From assembly GCA_963759375.1 (NCBI GenBank), contig CAVWYY010000006.1, positions 663,236 to 727,235 of the forward strand: 64,000 nucleotides of DNA, in the 5' to 3' direction. The notes below the pieces were generated by a model. The model worked only from the letters and a program-made list of their open reading frames with translations. It ran no database searches and was not told where the DNA came from. This DNA is from DASSUW01 sp963759375. GTDB lineage: Bacteria > Actinomycetota > Thermoleophilia > Solirubrobacterales > Solirubrobacteraceae. The position numbers were made by a program, and so were the translations under genes. Positions 8,143-16,334 of the stretch are shown one piece after another. Each line of letters begins with the position of its first letter. The first letter of the stretch is position 1.

Positions 8143-8175
8143 GTCCTCGGCATACGACCGCGGGCGTAGGACGCG
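8143..8175. promoter_or_regulatory. Copy 1 of a 33-bp intergenic motif
   Basis: This lies upstream of the lipoprotein protease gene, between it and the kinase gene. It aligns without gaps to 11322-11354 at 27 of 33 positions. The core, CCGCGGGCGTA-N-GACGCG, is identical in both. Position and conservation suggest a shared promoter or operator of the signalling block; the binding protein is unknown. Confidence 0.45.
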
Positions 8176-8178
8176 TGA

Positions 8179-9633
8179 TCAGGCCGTCGGCAGCGTGGCG
8201 GCGATGCGCGTCCCCTGGCCCGGTGGGCTTTCGACACGCAGGCCGCCTCCGAGCGCCGTGAGGCGGTCGGAGAGGCCGAGCAGGCCGCTCCCGTCCGGAC
8301 GGGCACCGCCGGCGCCGTCGTCGCGGATCTCGACGTGCAGCGCGCTGTCGTCGACCCACAGCCGGACGTCCGCACTCTCCGCGCCGGAGTGCTTGGTGAC
8401 ATTCGTGAGCGCTTCGGCGACGACGAAGTAGGCGCTCGCCTCGATCTCGGGCGCGAATCGTTGCTCCGTGACCTCGACCGTCACGGGCAGACGCACGCGT
8501 GAGACGAGCGCCTCGATGCCCGCCGTCAGCCCGCCCCGGGTCAGGACCGACGGAAGCAGCCCGTGGGCCAGCTCGCGAAGCTCCTCGTTGGCCTGCTCGG
8601 CCTCCGCGAGCGCCTCACCGACGAGCGCCGCGGCGTCCTCCGCCCCCTTGGCGATCTTGAGCGTGAGGATCGTATGGACGAGCCGCTGCTGTGCCCCGTC
8701 GTGGAGGTCTCGTACGATGCGTCGCCGCGCCTCGTCGCCGGCGGTGAGCAGCCGGGCGCGCGACGCGACGAGAGCGGCCCGCGCCTCGGCGTTGGAGACG
8801 GCCGTGGCGACGAGCTCGGTGAAGTCCGCGATCCGCGACTCGGTGTTCGGAGGGAACGGCGTCGCGCGCCTCGTCGACGCGGCGATCACGCCCCACGTCC
8901 GGCCGCCAACGACGATCGGGCAGCCGACCGACGAGAGGATGCCCAGCTCATGGGCCTCCTGAGCGATCGGTCCCGACGCTCCCGCGAACGTGTCCACACG
9001 AGCCGGCCGGCCGGTCGCGTTCACCTGTGCCGCGATGCTGGTGCCCTCGAGTTCGAAGCGTGTCCCGACCGCGAGCTGCGCATCGCCGGTCCGGCTCCAG
9101 GCGGCCAGGGCGGTCACCGTGTGATCGGGCTCGAAGCGCTCCATGCGCGCGAGGTCGGCATCGCACCGCAGCCCGACCTCGCGAGTGACGGCCTCGACGA
9201 GCTCTGAGGTCGGCACCGCCTGCGCCACCAGCGTGGCGATGCGCCGCAACGCGGCCTGCTCGTCGGCCAGCCGAGCGAGTTCGCTCTGCGCGTGCTCGGC
9301 CTCGCGGGCACGCTCGGTCGCTCGCCGCGCCAGCTCGCTGACGACATACGCGGCGGCGATCGCGATGAGCAGGCTGGCGGCCGAATCCCCCTCCCCGACC
9401 GCGAAGTGGTGCAGCGGGGCAGCGAAGAAGAAGGCGTACGTCAGGTACGACGCGATGGCGACGATCCCGGCGAGCCAGAAGCCCCAGACGATCGCGACCG
9501 GCAGGATCGCGAAGAGGTACAGGCCAGTGAGGCCGTCCGGATCGACCCACTGCTTCAGCACGGCGATCACGGCGCTGACGACGGCGATCGCCGTCGCGCC
9601 GGCCAGGAGCCCGATCGCCGTGTGACGCGGCAT
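8179..9633 (-). CDS. Sensor histidine kinase (membrane N-terminus, GAF, HisKA_3, HATPase_c)
   Basis: This 484-residue protein starts with about four membrane helices (residues 5-100) resembling a DUF4118/MASE-type sensor. A coiled linker follows, then a GAF domain (about 135-285) ending in ADFTELVATAVSNAEA. Next come the HisKA_3 dimerisation motif R-R-R-I-V-R-D-L-H-D-G-A-Q-Q-R with phospho-acceptor H311, and an ATP-binding domain with EALTNVTKHSG, DDGAGGA and GSGLLGLSDR. It should phosphorylate a NarL/LuxR-type regulator; candidates are at 11964, 12639 and 13193. Two paralogues sit at 14436 and 50219. Confidence 0.92.
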   Translation of the reverse strand: MPRHTAIGLLAGATAIAVVSAVIAVLKQWVDPDGLTGLYLFAILPVAIVWGFWLAGIVAIASYLTYAFFFAAPLHHFAVGEGDSAASLLIAIAAAYVVSELARRATERAREAEHAQSELARLADEQAALRRIATLVAQAVPTSELVEAVTREVGLRCDADLARMERFEPDHTVTALAAWSRTGDAQLAVGTRFELEGTSIAAQVNATGRPARVDTFAGASGPIAQEAHELGILSSVGCPIVVGGRTWGVIAASTRRATPFPPNTESRIADFTELVATAVSNAEARAALVASRARLLTAGDEARRRIVRDLHDGAQQRLVHTILTLKIAKGAEDAAALVGEALAEAEQANEELRELAHGLLPSVLTRGGLTAGIEALVSRVRLPVTVEVTEQRFAPEIEASAYFVVAEALTNVTKHSGAESADVRLWVDDSALHVEIRDDGAGGARPDGSGLLGLSDRLTALGGGLRVESPPGQGTRIAATLPTA

Positions 9634-9743
9634 ACGACCTCGGAATCTAGTCGAGGCTCGGCCACAGATCTCGGGCTAGCCCGAGGGCGAGCCGGGCGCT
9701 GCCCCGGCTGAAACGGCGCCGGCGCTCGCTCATCGTGGAAACC

Positions 9744-11198
9744 ATGAGCCCTGATCGCATGCACGCCCGCCGCTGGTGGATCCTCGTCCTCGTCGCCGTC
9801 GCGCAGCTGATGGTCGTGCTCGACGCGACGATCGTGAACATCGCGCTGCCGTCGGCGCAGGATGCGCTGCACTTCTCCGACAGCGAACGCCAGTGGATCG
9901 TCACCGCCTACACGCTCGCCTTCGGCAGCCTGCTGCTGGTCGGAGGCCGGATCGGCGACAACCGCGGCCGCAAGCCGACCCTGGTGGTCGGCCTGATCGG
10001 CTTCGCCGCCGCCTCCGCGGCCGGCGGCGCAGCTCAGAGCTTCGGCGTGCTCGTCGGCGCGCGTGCGCTGCAGGGCGCATTCGCAGCGCTGCTCGCGCCC
10101 ACCGCGCTGTCGCTCCTCACGACCACCTTCAGCGACCCGGGCGAGCGCGGCCGGGCGTTCGGGGTCTTCGGCAGCGTCGCCATCAGCGGCGCCGCGCTCG
10201 GCCTGCTGCTCGGCGGGGCGCTCACCGAGTATCTGTCCTGGCGCTGGTGCCTGTTCGTGAACCTCGCCTTCGCGATCCCCGCCGCTGCCGCCGCGCTCAC
10301 CCTGCTGGCGCCCGGGGCCGCGGCGGACAAGCGGCGGATCGACGTGCCCGGGACAGTCACGGCGACCGTGGGGCTGTTGGCCCTCGTCTACGGGTTCAAC
10401 CACGCGGAGACCCACGGCTGGGGCTCCGTGACGACGCTCGCGTGTCTCGGGGCCGGCGTCGTTTTGCTCGCGGCCTTCGGCGCCATCGAGCGCCGTGTCG
10501 CGCATCCGCTGCTGCCGCCGCGCGTGGTGCTCGACCGCAACCGCGGCGGGTGCTACCTCGCCGTCGGGATCGTCGGCATCGGGTTGTTCGGGTCCGCCTT
10601 CTTCCTGACCTTCTACCTGCAGCAGACGCTCGGCTACTCACCGGTCCAGACGGGCTTCGCCTTCCTCCCGCAGGTCGCCGCCATCATGGCGACAGGCCCG
10701 GTGTCGTCCGCGCTGCTGCTCCCGCGCACGGGCCCGCGGCCGCTCGTGACGGCCGGCATGGTCCTCGCCGCCGCCGGCATGCTCTTCTTCACGCAGCTGC
10801 ACGTCGACTCGACGTACGCCGAGCATGTCTTGCCCGGCCTCCTCGTCACCGGGCTCGGCCTGGGCCTCATCATCGCCCCGGCCATCAACACCGCGACGCT
10901 GGGCGTCGCGCCCGCCGACGCGGGCGTGGCCTCGGCGACCGTGAACACGATGCAGCAGATCGGCGGCTCGCTGGGCACCGCACTCCTCAGCACGCTGTCG
11001 GCGACCGCCGCGAGCCACTACCTCGCCGGCAAGCCGCAGACCGCCGACGTCGTGGCGCACGCGACCGTCCATGGCTACACCGATGCGTTCTGGTGGGCGG
11101 CCGCCTTCTTCGCGACCGGCGCCGTCGTCTGCGGCCTGGTGCTGCGCGGCGGCGCGCCGCGGCTCGAACCCGACGCCACCCCGGCGTTCGCGGCCTGA
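9744..11198 (+). CDS. MFS drug exporter, DHA2 (EmrB/QacA) type
   Basis: This protein of about 484 residues should have 14 transmembrane helices. The family signatures are clear: WWILVLVAVAQLMVVLDATIVNIALPSAQ at TM1, the motif A loop GGRIGDNRGRKP and AISGAALGLLLGGALTEYLSWRW (motif C region). It would expel small toxic compounds in exchange for protons. ATG 9744 is preferred over GTG 9735. A strong hairpin follows the stop at 11205-11238. It is divergent from the kinase at 9633, so the short region 9634-9743 probably holds both promoters. Confidence 0.9.
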   Translation: MSPDRMHARRWWILVLVAVAQLMVVLDATIVNIALPSAQDALHFSDSERQWIVTAYTLAFGSLLLVGGRIGDNRGRKPTLVVGLIGFAAASAAGGAAQSFGVLVGARALQGAFAALLAPTALSLLTTTFSDPGERGRAFGVFGSVAISGAALGLLLGGALTEYLSWRWCLFVNLAFAIPAAAAALTLLAPGAAADKRRIDVPGTVTATVGLLALVYGFNHAETHGWGSVTTLACLGAGVVLLAAFGAIERRVAHPLLPPRVVLDRNRGGCYLAVGIVGIGLFGSAFFLTFYLQQTLGYSPVQTGFAFLPQVAAIMATGPVSSALLLPRTGPRPLVTAGMVLAAAGMLFFTQLHVDSTYAEHVLPGLLVTGLGLGLIIAPAINTATLGVAPADAGVASATVNTMQQIGGSLGTALLSTLSATAASHYLAGKPQTADVVAHATVHGYTDAFWWAAAFFATGAVVCGLVLRGGAPRLEPDATPAFAA

Positions 11199-11204
11199 GA
11201 TACA

Positions 11205-11238
11205 CGAAGGCCCCGGGCGGGGGGCCCCGGGGCCTTCG
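11205..11238 (+). terminator. Perfect GC-rich hairpin after the MFS gene
   Basis: A 13-bp perfect inverted repeat, CGAAGGCCCCGGG (11205-11217) and its complement (11226-11238), with an 8-base loop, beginning six bases after the stop codon. There is no T-run, as is usual for hairpin terminators in GC-rich actinobacteria. Confidence 0.8.
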
Positions 11239-11321
11239 CTGCGTGACCCGCGAGGAGGGAGGACGGGCGGGCCGCATGATCCTTGCCGACCGCGGCTCGC
11301 CGGTCATCGGCCTCGCGACCG

Positions 11322-11354
11322 ATCCTCGCCGTACTCCCGCGGGCGTATGACGCG
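11322..11354. promoter_or_regulatory. Copy 2 of the 33-bp intergenic motif
   Basis: This matches 8143-8175 at 27 of 33 positions, in the same orientation, and lies 80 bp upstream of the broken kinase gene. A much weaker, partly matching stretch is at 17315-17346, upstream of the slipin gene and of the Ser/Thr kinase on the other strand. Confidence 0.45.
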
Positions 11355-11433
11355 CGAGTGCGTCGCCCGTCGTACGGCGAAGTCCCATCCTCAAGCCGAT
11401 GACGCGGGTGCTCCCGGCGGCCACGATGGCGCC

Positions 11434-11956
11434 ATGAAAGCCTTCCTCTCCAATCGCCGGCGGACAGGCCCGGCGCCGTGGGCGCTGGACCTCGAGTCGA
11501 CCGTGCGCGATCAGCTCTACGGCCCGCGTGCCGAGGTGACGGCAGGGGGAGCTGAGCGCCCGTCTGGCGCATCGCCACGTCGCCGCCGTCCTCGATGCCG
11601 GCAGCCGTCCGCGCGAGTACATCGTCATGGAGCTGGTCGATGGCCCCGACCTGGCGTCGGTGCCGACGGCGTCCGCCGCCGAAGCGATTCTCCAGATCTG
11701 CGACGCGCTCGAGCATGCGCACGGCCGCGGCGTGATCCACGGCGACGTCACGCCGCAGAACATCCTGATCGGCCCGCGCGACGGAGCCGCCAAGCTGATC
11801 GACTTCGGTCAGGCCGTCGAGGGCTTCGACGTCCACTCCGATGTGGAGGCGCTCGCCGGCATCGCATCCCGGCTGCTCTCGATCGAGGCGGGTCGTCCCG
11901 CATCGATCTCCGAGTTGCGCGCGCACGCCGAACCGACTCAGCTGCGCGCGGCATGA
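11434..11956 (+). pseudogene. Broken, truncated Ser/Thr protein kinase
   Basis: Two frames make one kinase-like protein. The first starts at ATG 11434 (MKAFLSNRRRTGPAPWALD) and runs to about 11546. The second continues from about 11549 (ELSARLAHRHVAAVLDAG) to the stop at 11956, with a one-base offset in a G-run. The C-lobe is recognisable: VIHGDVTPQN (catalytic-loop Asp and Asn kept, HRD Arg replaced by Gly) and LIDFGQA (DFG). The Gly-rich loop and ATP-binding Lys of the N-lobe are missing, and the substrate lobe is short. So even without the frame break the product would not be a normal kinase. A complete relative is at 16235-17113. Confidence 0.65.
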
Positions 11957-11963
11957 GGATCCG

Positions 11964-12623
11964 TCAGCCCGGCGCGTTACGCACGTAGGTCAGGACCGCG
12001 AGCACTCGCCGGTGCTCGGTCACCGTCGGTCCGAGGCCGAGCTTCTGGAAGATGCTCGTAACGTGCTTCTCCACGGCCGCCTCGGTGACGAACAGCTCCC
12101 CGGCGATGCCCACGTTCGACTTGCCCTCCGCCATGGCCGCCAGAACGTCGCCCTCCCGCGGGGTCAGCTCGGCGAGCGGGTGCGCCCTGCGCCCGAGCAT
12201 CCGGGAGACGACCTCGGGGTCGAGCGCGCTCCCGCCGGACGCCACGCGGCCGACGGCGTCGATGAACGCTTCGACGTCGCCGACCCGCTCCTTGAGCAGA
12301 TAGCCGACGCCCTCGGCCCGGTCGCCGATGAGGTCGAGGGCGTAGCGCTCCTCGCAGTACTGCGAGAGGATGAGCACGCCGGTGTCCGGGCGCTGGCGCC
12401 GCAACTCGATCGCGGCTCGCAGGCCGTCGTCCGACCGGTCGGGCGGCATCTTGACATCGACGATCGCGATGTCAACGCGGTGGGCCAGCGCCTTGCGTAG
12501 CAGCTCCTTGGCGTCGCCGGCCTGGGCGACGATCTCGTAGCCGACTTCGCCGAGGATCCGGGCTATGCCCTCTCGCATGAGGACGTCGTCCTCGCCGATG
12601 ACCACTCGCGTCGGAGCCGTCAT
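11964..12623 (-). CDS. NarL/LuxR-type response regulator
   Basis: The receiver domain (residues 1-125) has the acidic pair V-I-G-E-D-D, phospho-acceptor Asp in I-V-D-V-K-M-P and Lys in Y-L-L-K-E-R. The C-terminal LuxR helix-turn-helix (about 150-210) is LTPREGDVLAAMAEGKSNVGIAGELFV followed by EKHVTSIFQKLGL. It is a typical partner for a HisKA_3 kinase such as the one encoded at 8179-9633, binding DNA as a dimer after phosphorylation. It follows the receiver-only gene by 15 bp on the same strand. Confidence 0.92.
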   Translation of the reverse strand: MTAPTRVVIGEDDVLMREGIARILGEVGYEIVAQAGDAKELLRKALAHRVDIAIVDVKMPPDRSDDGLRAAIELRRQRPDTGVLILSQYCEERYALDLIGDRAEGVGYLLKERVGDVEAFIDAVGRVASGGSALDPEVVSRMLGRRAHPLAELTPREGDVLAAMAEGKSNVGIAGELFVTEAAVEKHVTSIFQKLGLGPTVTEHRRVLAVLTYVRNAPG

Positions 12624-12638
12624 CCCGCAACCGTACCG

Positions 12639-13004
12639 CTATGACGGACGGCGGCCGAGCAGACCGTCCAGCGCCGCGCCCGGGAGTTCGTTCTTGGGCA
12701 CGAAGGCTTCGGCGCCGCTGCTGCGCACCTCGCTGGCGGTGGCCGCCTCCGAGTTGCTCGAGGTGAGCACGACGCGCGGCCGCCACGGGAGCGCGGTGAG
12801 CTGCCGAGCCAGCCCGATGCCGTCGCCGTCAGGCAGCCCGACGTCCACCAGCACGGCATCGGGGCGCAGCGCACCCGCGACCGAGAGCGCGGACGCCGCC
12901 GTATCGGCCTCCCCGGCCACCGCGAGGCCACTCGCCTCGAGGATGCGCTGGGCCAGGCGCCGAAACGCCGGATCGTCGTCCACCACAAGCACCGACACCG
13001 TCAT
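12639..13004 (-). CDS. Single-domain response regulator (receiver only)
   Basis: This protein of about 121 residues consists only of a receiver domain: V-L-V-V-D-D-D at the start, phospho-acceptor Asp in VLVDVGLPDGDG, a conserved T/S in VVLTSSNSE and Lys in F-V-P-K-N-E. It has no output domain, so it probably acts by protein contact or as a phosphate sink. The start is uncertain among 13004, 13013 and 13016. It sits 15 bp upstream of the LuxR regulator gene (11964-12623), so the two are likely one operon. Confidence 0.85.
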   Translation of the reverse strand: MTVSVLVVDDDPAFRRLAQRILEASGLAVAGEADTAASALSVAGALRPDAVLVDVGLPDGDGIGLARQLTALPWRPRVVLTSSNSEAATASEVRSSGAEAFVPKNELPGAALDGLLGRRPS

Positions 13005-13192
13005 GGCGATCATCATGGCAAGCGACGGCCGCCAAGGAGGTAGGGCGAACCCGAGACTTCATACCGTAGGGCAGACCCCACAGCCGCGCGGGGGTTGGCC
13101 GGGAGCGAGCCTCGGGCATAGTCCCATGGCGGCGACCGCAGGAGCGAGACAAAGTGCAGGGTGCCTTGCGACGTCCGACACAGGAGACTTCG

Positions 13193-13996
13193 ATGGAATC
13201 CCTGACCGTGGCCGACGACGGGCCTCTGCACGTGGTCATCGCTGAGGGGCAGGGCCTCGTGCGTGCAGCCTTCCGCGTCCTGCTCGAGCAAGAAGGCATG
13301 ATCGTCACCGCGGAGGCGGCGACCGCCGACGAGGCCGTCGGCGCAGCCCGCGCCACCGCCCCCGATGTCGTGCTCATGGACTTCGATCTGCCCGACGCGG
13401 GCGGCGTGGAAGCGACGCGCAGGCTCCTCGCGGAGGTGCCCGACGGCGATACCCGCGTGGTGATGCTGATGACCTCGGACAGCGACGAAGCGGTGCTCGG
13501 AGCGCTGCGCGCGGGCGCCACCGGCCTCCTGCTCAAGGACGCCGACCCCGCGGAGCTGCTGACTGCCGTGCGAGTCGTGGCGCGCGGCGACGCGCAGCTC
13601 GCGCCGGGCCTCGCGACCCGGCTCGTCGCGGACTTCATGTCGCGCCCCGAGCGCCTGCGCTGCACCCCCGCGCAGCTCGAGGAGCTGACCGCCCGCGAAC
13701 GAGAGGTCGTGGCGCTCGTGGCGTGCGGCCTGAGCAATGAGGAGATCGCCGAGCAACTGGTGGTCACGCGGGCGACCGCGAAGACGCACGTCAGCCGGGC
13801 GCTGTGCAAGCTCCACGCTCGCGATCGCGCGCAGCTCGTCGTCCTCGCCTACGAGGCCGGGCTCGTCCGACCCGGACGGCCTGTGTCGGCCGATCCGGCG
13901 GCCTCGAGCGCCGTGCCCCCGGCGATCGCCCGCTTCGGCCGCTACGCGCCTCGCGGCCGCGTACGCCAGGCCGCGCTCCGCGCGGTCGCCGCCTGA
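13193..13996 (+). CDS. NarL/LuxR-type response regulator with variant acidic pocket
   Basis: The start is ATG 13193, six bases after CAGGAGA. The receiver has phospho-acceptor Asp in V-L-M-D-F-D-L-P-D and Lys in L-L-L-K-D, but the usual acidic pair after strand 1 reads V-I-A-E-G-Q, so only one acid remains. That may weaken Mg binding and phosphorylation. The LuxR helix-turn-helix is LTAREREVVALVACGLSNEEIAEQLVV followed by AKTHVSRALCKL. About 45 basic and Ala/Pro-rich residues extend past the DNA-binding domain, which is unusual. Divergent from the receiver gene at 13004. Confidence 0.88.
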   Translation: MESLTVADDGPLHVVIAEGQGLVRAAFRVLLEQEGMIVTAEAATADEAVGAARATAPDVVLMDFDLPDAGGVEATRRLLAEVPDGDTRVVMLMTSDSDEAVLGALRAGATGLLLKDADPAELLTAVRVVARGDAQLAPGLATRLVADFMSRPERLRCTPAQLEELTAREREVVALVACGLSNEEIAEQLVVTRATAKTHVSRALCKLHARDRAQLVVLAYEAGLVRPGRPVSADPAASSAVPPAIARFGRYAPRGRVRQAALRAVAA

Positions 13997-14041
13997 GCCG
14001 CGCCTCTACCGTGAGCATCGTGACGTCGGCTTTCGCCGACG

Positions 14042-14266
14042 TCACGCCGCGACGGGCGGCTGGAGGCGCTCGAGCTCGGCGGCCGCCAGCTCCTCGCGCT
14101 CGAGCTCGACGAGGTACCTGCGGTACGCCGCGCGGCGCTCCTTCGAGGAGGCGTTGCGCCACGCGGCGAGCGCTGCGCTGCAGCGGCTGTACGCGTCGAG
14201 CCACGCGGTGTATGCGTCATCCACGGGAGGGCGGCGCCAGCGGAGCCGCCAGATCGGCAAGGGCAT
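14042..14266 (-). CDS. Small helical hypothetical protein (74 aa)
   Basis: It is too short for easy family recognition, but it has a clean gene structure: ATG 14266 directly preceded by CACAGGAGCGAACG, a good ribosome-binding site. The product starts MPLPIWRLRWRRPP and continues with Tyr/Trp/Ala-rich amphipathic helices ending LEREELAAAELERLQPPVAA. No signal peptide or membrane helix is visible. It lies convergent to the response regulator at 13193-13996 and divergent to the kinase at 14436. Function unknown. Confidence 0.65.
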   Translation of the reverse strand: MPLPIWRLRWRRPPVDDAYTAWLDAYSRCSAALAAWRNASSKERRAAYRRYLVELEREELAAAELERLQPPVAA

Positions 14267-14435
14267 CGTTCGCTCCTGTGTCGGGCGGATCGGAACATCT
14301 GAGTCTCGGGCCGGCGGCCGCGCGGCGCCATGCCCACCGGCCCGACACCGCGTTCGGGCGTCCCCGACCTTCCGCGTCGGGGAGACCCCACCGCCGCGCG
14401 AGACGACTTGGCCTAGGGTTGAGCACGAGGCCGAC

Positions 14436-16334
14436 GTGAGAGGAGGGCTCAGCCGCCGCACCGTCCTGGCGAGCGCCGCGCTCGCGCTCCTCGTCGGTGC
14501 GGTGTTCGCGGTCCTCATCCGTGCCGTCACCGAGGAGCGCGACTCCGCCGACCAGGCGATCCGGTCACAGGAGATCATCGCCGCGGCGAACCGGCTCGAA
14601 CGTCTCGTACTCGATCTCGAAACCGGTCAGCGGGGCTTCGCGATCACCGGCAACGAGCGGTTTCTCGAACCCTGGCTCGCCGCTCGCGACGCCTATCCCA
14701 GGGTGGCGGACGCGCTCGAGTCGGCCACCGGCGGTGTCAACGGCCAGGCCGAGGCGGCGCGGAACATCGTCGCCGCCATCGATGCGTACATCACCCAGCA
14801 CTCCGTTCCGCTCGTCGAGGCGGCGCGGCGCGGCGAGCCCGGGGCGACGAGCGAGCGGGCGTTGGACGAGGGCAAGCAGCGGGTCGACGACCTGCGCCGC
14901 CAGTTCGACGCGTTCGTCGCCGCCGAGCGGGCGCGGTTCACCGCGCGCGATGAGGGCGCCGACGACGATGCGGAGCGGGCGCTCGTCCTGGCGGCGGCCG
15001 GTCTCGTCGGGTCGCTCCTGCTCATCGTGCTGTTCGGCACGTATCTAATGCGGGCGGTCGCCCTGCCCGTGCGGCGGGCGGCGACGATGGCCGGCCGGCT
15101 CGCCGGCGGCGACCTGTCGACGCGCATGCCCGAGACCGGGGCCGGCGAGGTCGGCGCCCTCGAGCGCTCGTTCAACACGATGGCGGCCTCCCTCGAGAGC
15201 AGTCGCGACGAGCTGCGCCCGATCGCGGAGGAGCAGGCCGCGCTCCGGCGCGTCGCCACGCTGGTCGCTCGCGACGTGCCGGCCGACGAGCTGTTCGAAG
15301 CCGTCCCGGCGGAAGTGCGGACCGTGCTCGGCGCGGACGGGACGGGGCTGCTGCGCTACGAGGACGGCGACACGGTCGTGTTCCTCGCCGGCGACGTCGG
15401 CGGCGGCGAGGCAGTCCGCCCGGGAACGCGCATCAAGCTCGACGAGGCGGCCGTGTCCGCGCGGGTGCTGCGGTCGGGCCGGCCGCTCCGCGTCGACGAC
15501 TACGAGAACTCCGCAGGGCCGACGGAGGTGGTGGACGGTTTGCGAGCGGGCATCCGCACCGCGGTGGGCGTGCCGATCTTCGTCAGCGCGCGTCTCTGGG
15601 GTGTGATGGTCGCGACCTGGAGGCGCCCTGAGGCGCCGGCACCCGACATCGAGGACCGCATGGCGCAGTTCACCGAGCTCGTCGCCACCGCGATCGCCAA
15701 CGCGCAGAGCCGCGCCGAGCTCGCCGCGTCACGCGCGCGTGTGGTCGCCACGGCCGACGAGACGCGCCGGCGGATCGAGCGCGACCTCCACGACGGCGCC
15801 CAAGAGAGCCTCGTCCACACGGTCATCGCGCTCAAGCTCGCTCGTCGCGAGCTCGGAGACGCCGGCGGGCCGGCCGCCGAGTTGCTCGAAGATGCGCTTG
15901 GGCACGCCGAGCGTGCGAATGAGGAGCTGCGCGAGCTCGCCCACGGGATCCTCCCGGCGACGCTCACGCGCGGGCTCGGCGCCGCGCTCGAGACGCTGGC
16001 GTCGCACGTGCGGCTGCCGGTGTCCCTCGACGTGACGGATGAACGGGTGTCGCCGGAGCTCGAGGCGACCGCGTACTTCATCGTGGCGGAGGCGCTGACG
16101 AATACGGTCAAACACGCTCGCGCAACGCGCGCGCGAGTAACGGTCTCGGTGACCGACGGCGTGCTGCACGTCGAGGTCAGCGACGACGGCGTGGGCGGCG
16201 CACGCGCCGACGGACGGTCCGGGCTTCTCGGCCTCTACGACCGCGCGGCGGCGATGAACGGGGACCTGCGGGTGGACAGCCCGCCCGGCGCCGGCACGAC
16301 GGTCGTGGCCACCATTCCGCTCCGTGATGGTTGA
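14436..16334 (+). CDS. Sensor histidine kinase (CHASE3, HAMP, GAF, HisKA_3, HATPase_c)
   Basis: Taking GTG 14436 gives 632 residues. TM1 is at residues 10-30. A CHASE3-like extracytoplasmic helical domain (about 35-180) has the typical L-E-T-G-Q-R-G-F-A-I-T-G motif. TM2 is at 183-205, HAMP about 206-258 and GAF about 275-425. HisKA_3 has H452 in R-D-L-H-D-G-A-Q-E, followed by the ATPase domain with EALTNTVKHA, DDGVGGA and SGLLGLYDR. CHASE3 senses an unknown external cue. The likely partner is the regulator at 13193. Its 3' end overlaps the opposite-strand Ser/Thr kinase gene by 100 bp. Confidence 0.9.
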   Translation: MRGGLSRRTVLASAALALLVGAVFAVLIRAVTEERDSADQAIRSQEIIAAANRLERLVLDLETGQRGFAITGNERFLEPWLAARDAYPRVADALESATGGVNGQAEAARNIVAAIDAYITQHSVPLVEAARRGEPGATSERALDEGKQRVDDLRRQFDAFVAAERARFTARDEGADDDAERALVLAAAGLVGSLLLIVLFGTYLMRAVALPVRRAATMAGRLAGGDLSTRMPETGAGEVGALERSFNTMAASLESSRDELRPIAEEQAALRRVATLVARDVPADELFEAVPAEVRTVLGADGTGLLRYEDGDTVVFLAGDVGGGEAVRPGTRIKLDEAAVSARVLRSGRPLRVDDYENSAGPTEVVDGLRAGIRTAVGVPIFVSARLWGVMVATWRRPEAPAPDIEDRMAQFTELVATAIANAQSRAELAASRARVVATADETRRRIERDLHDGAQESLVHTVIALKLARRELGDAGGPAAELLEDALGHAERANEELRELAHGILPATLTRGLGAALETLASHVRLPVSLDVTDERVSPELEATAYFIVAEALTNTVKHARATRARVTVSVTDGVLHVEVSDDGVGGARADGRSGLLGLYDRAAAMNGDLRVDSPPGAGTTVVATIPLRDG

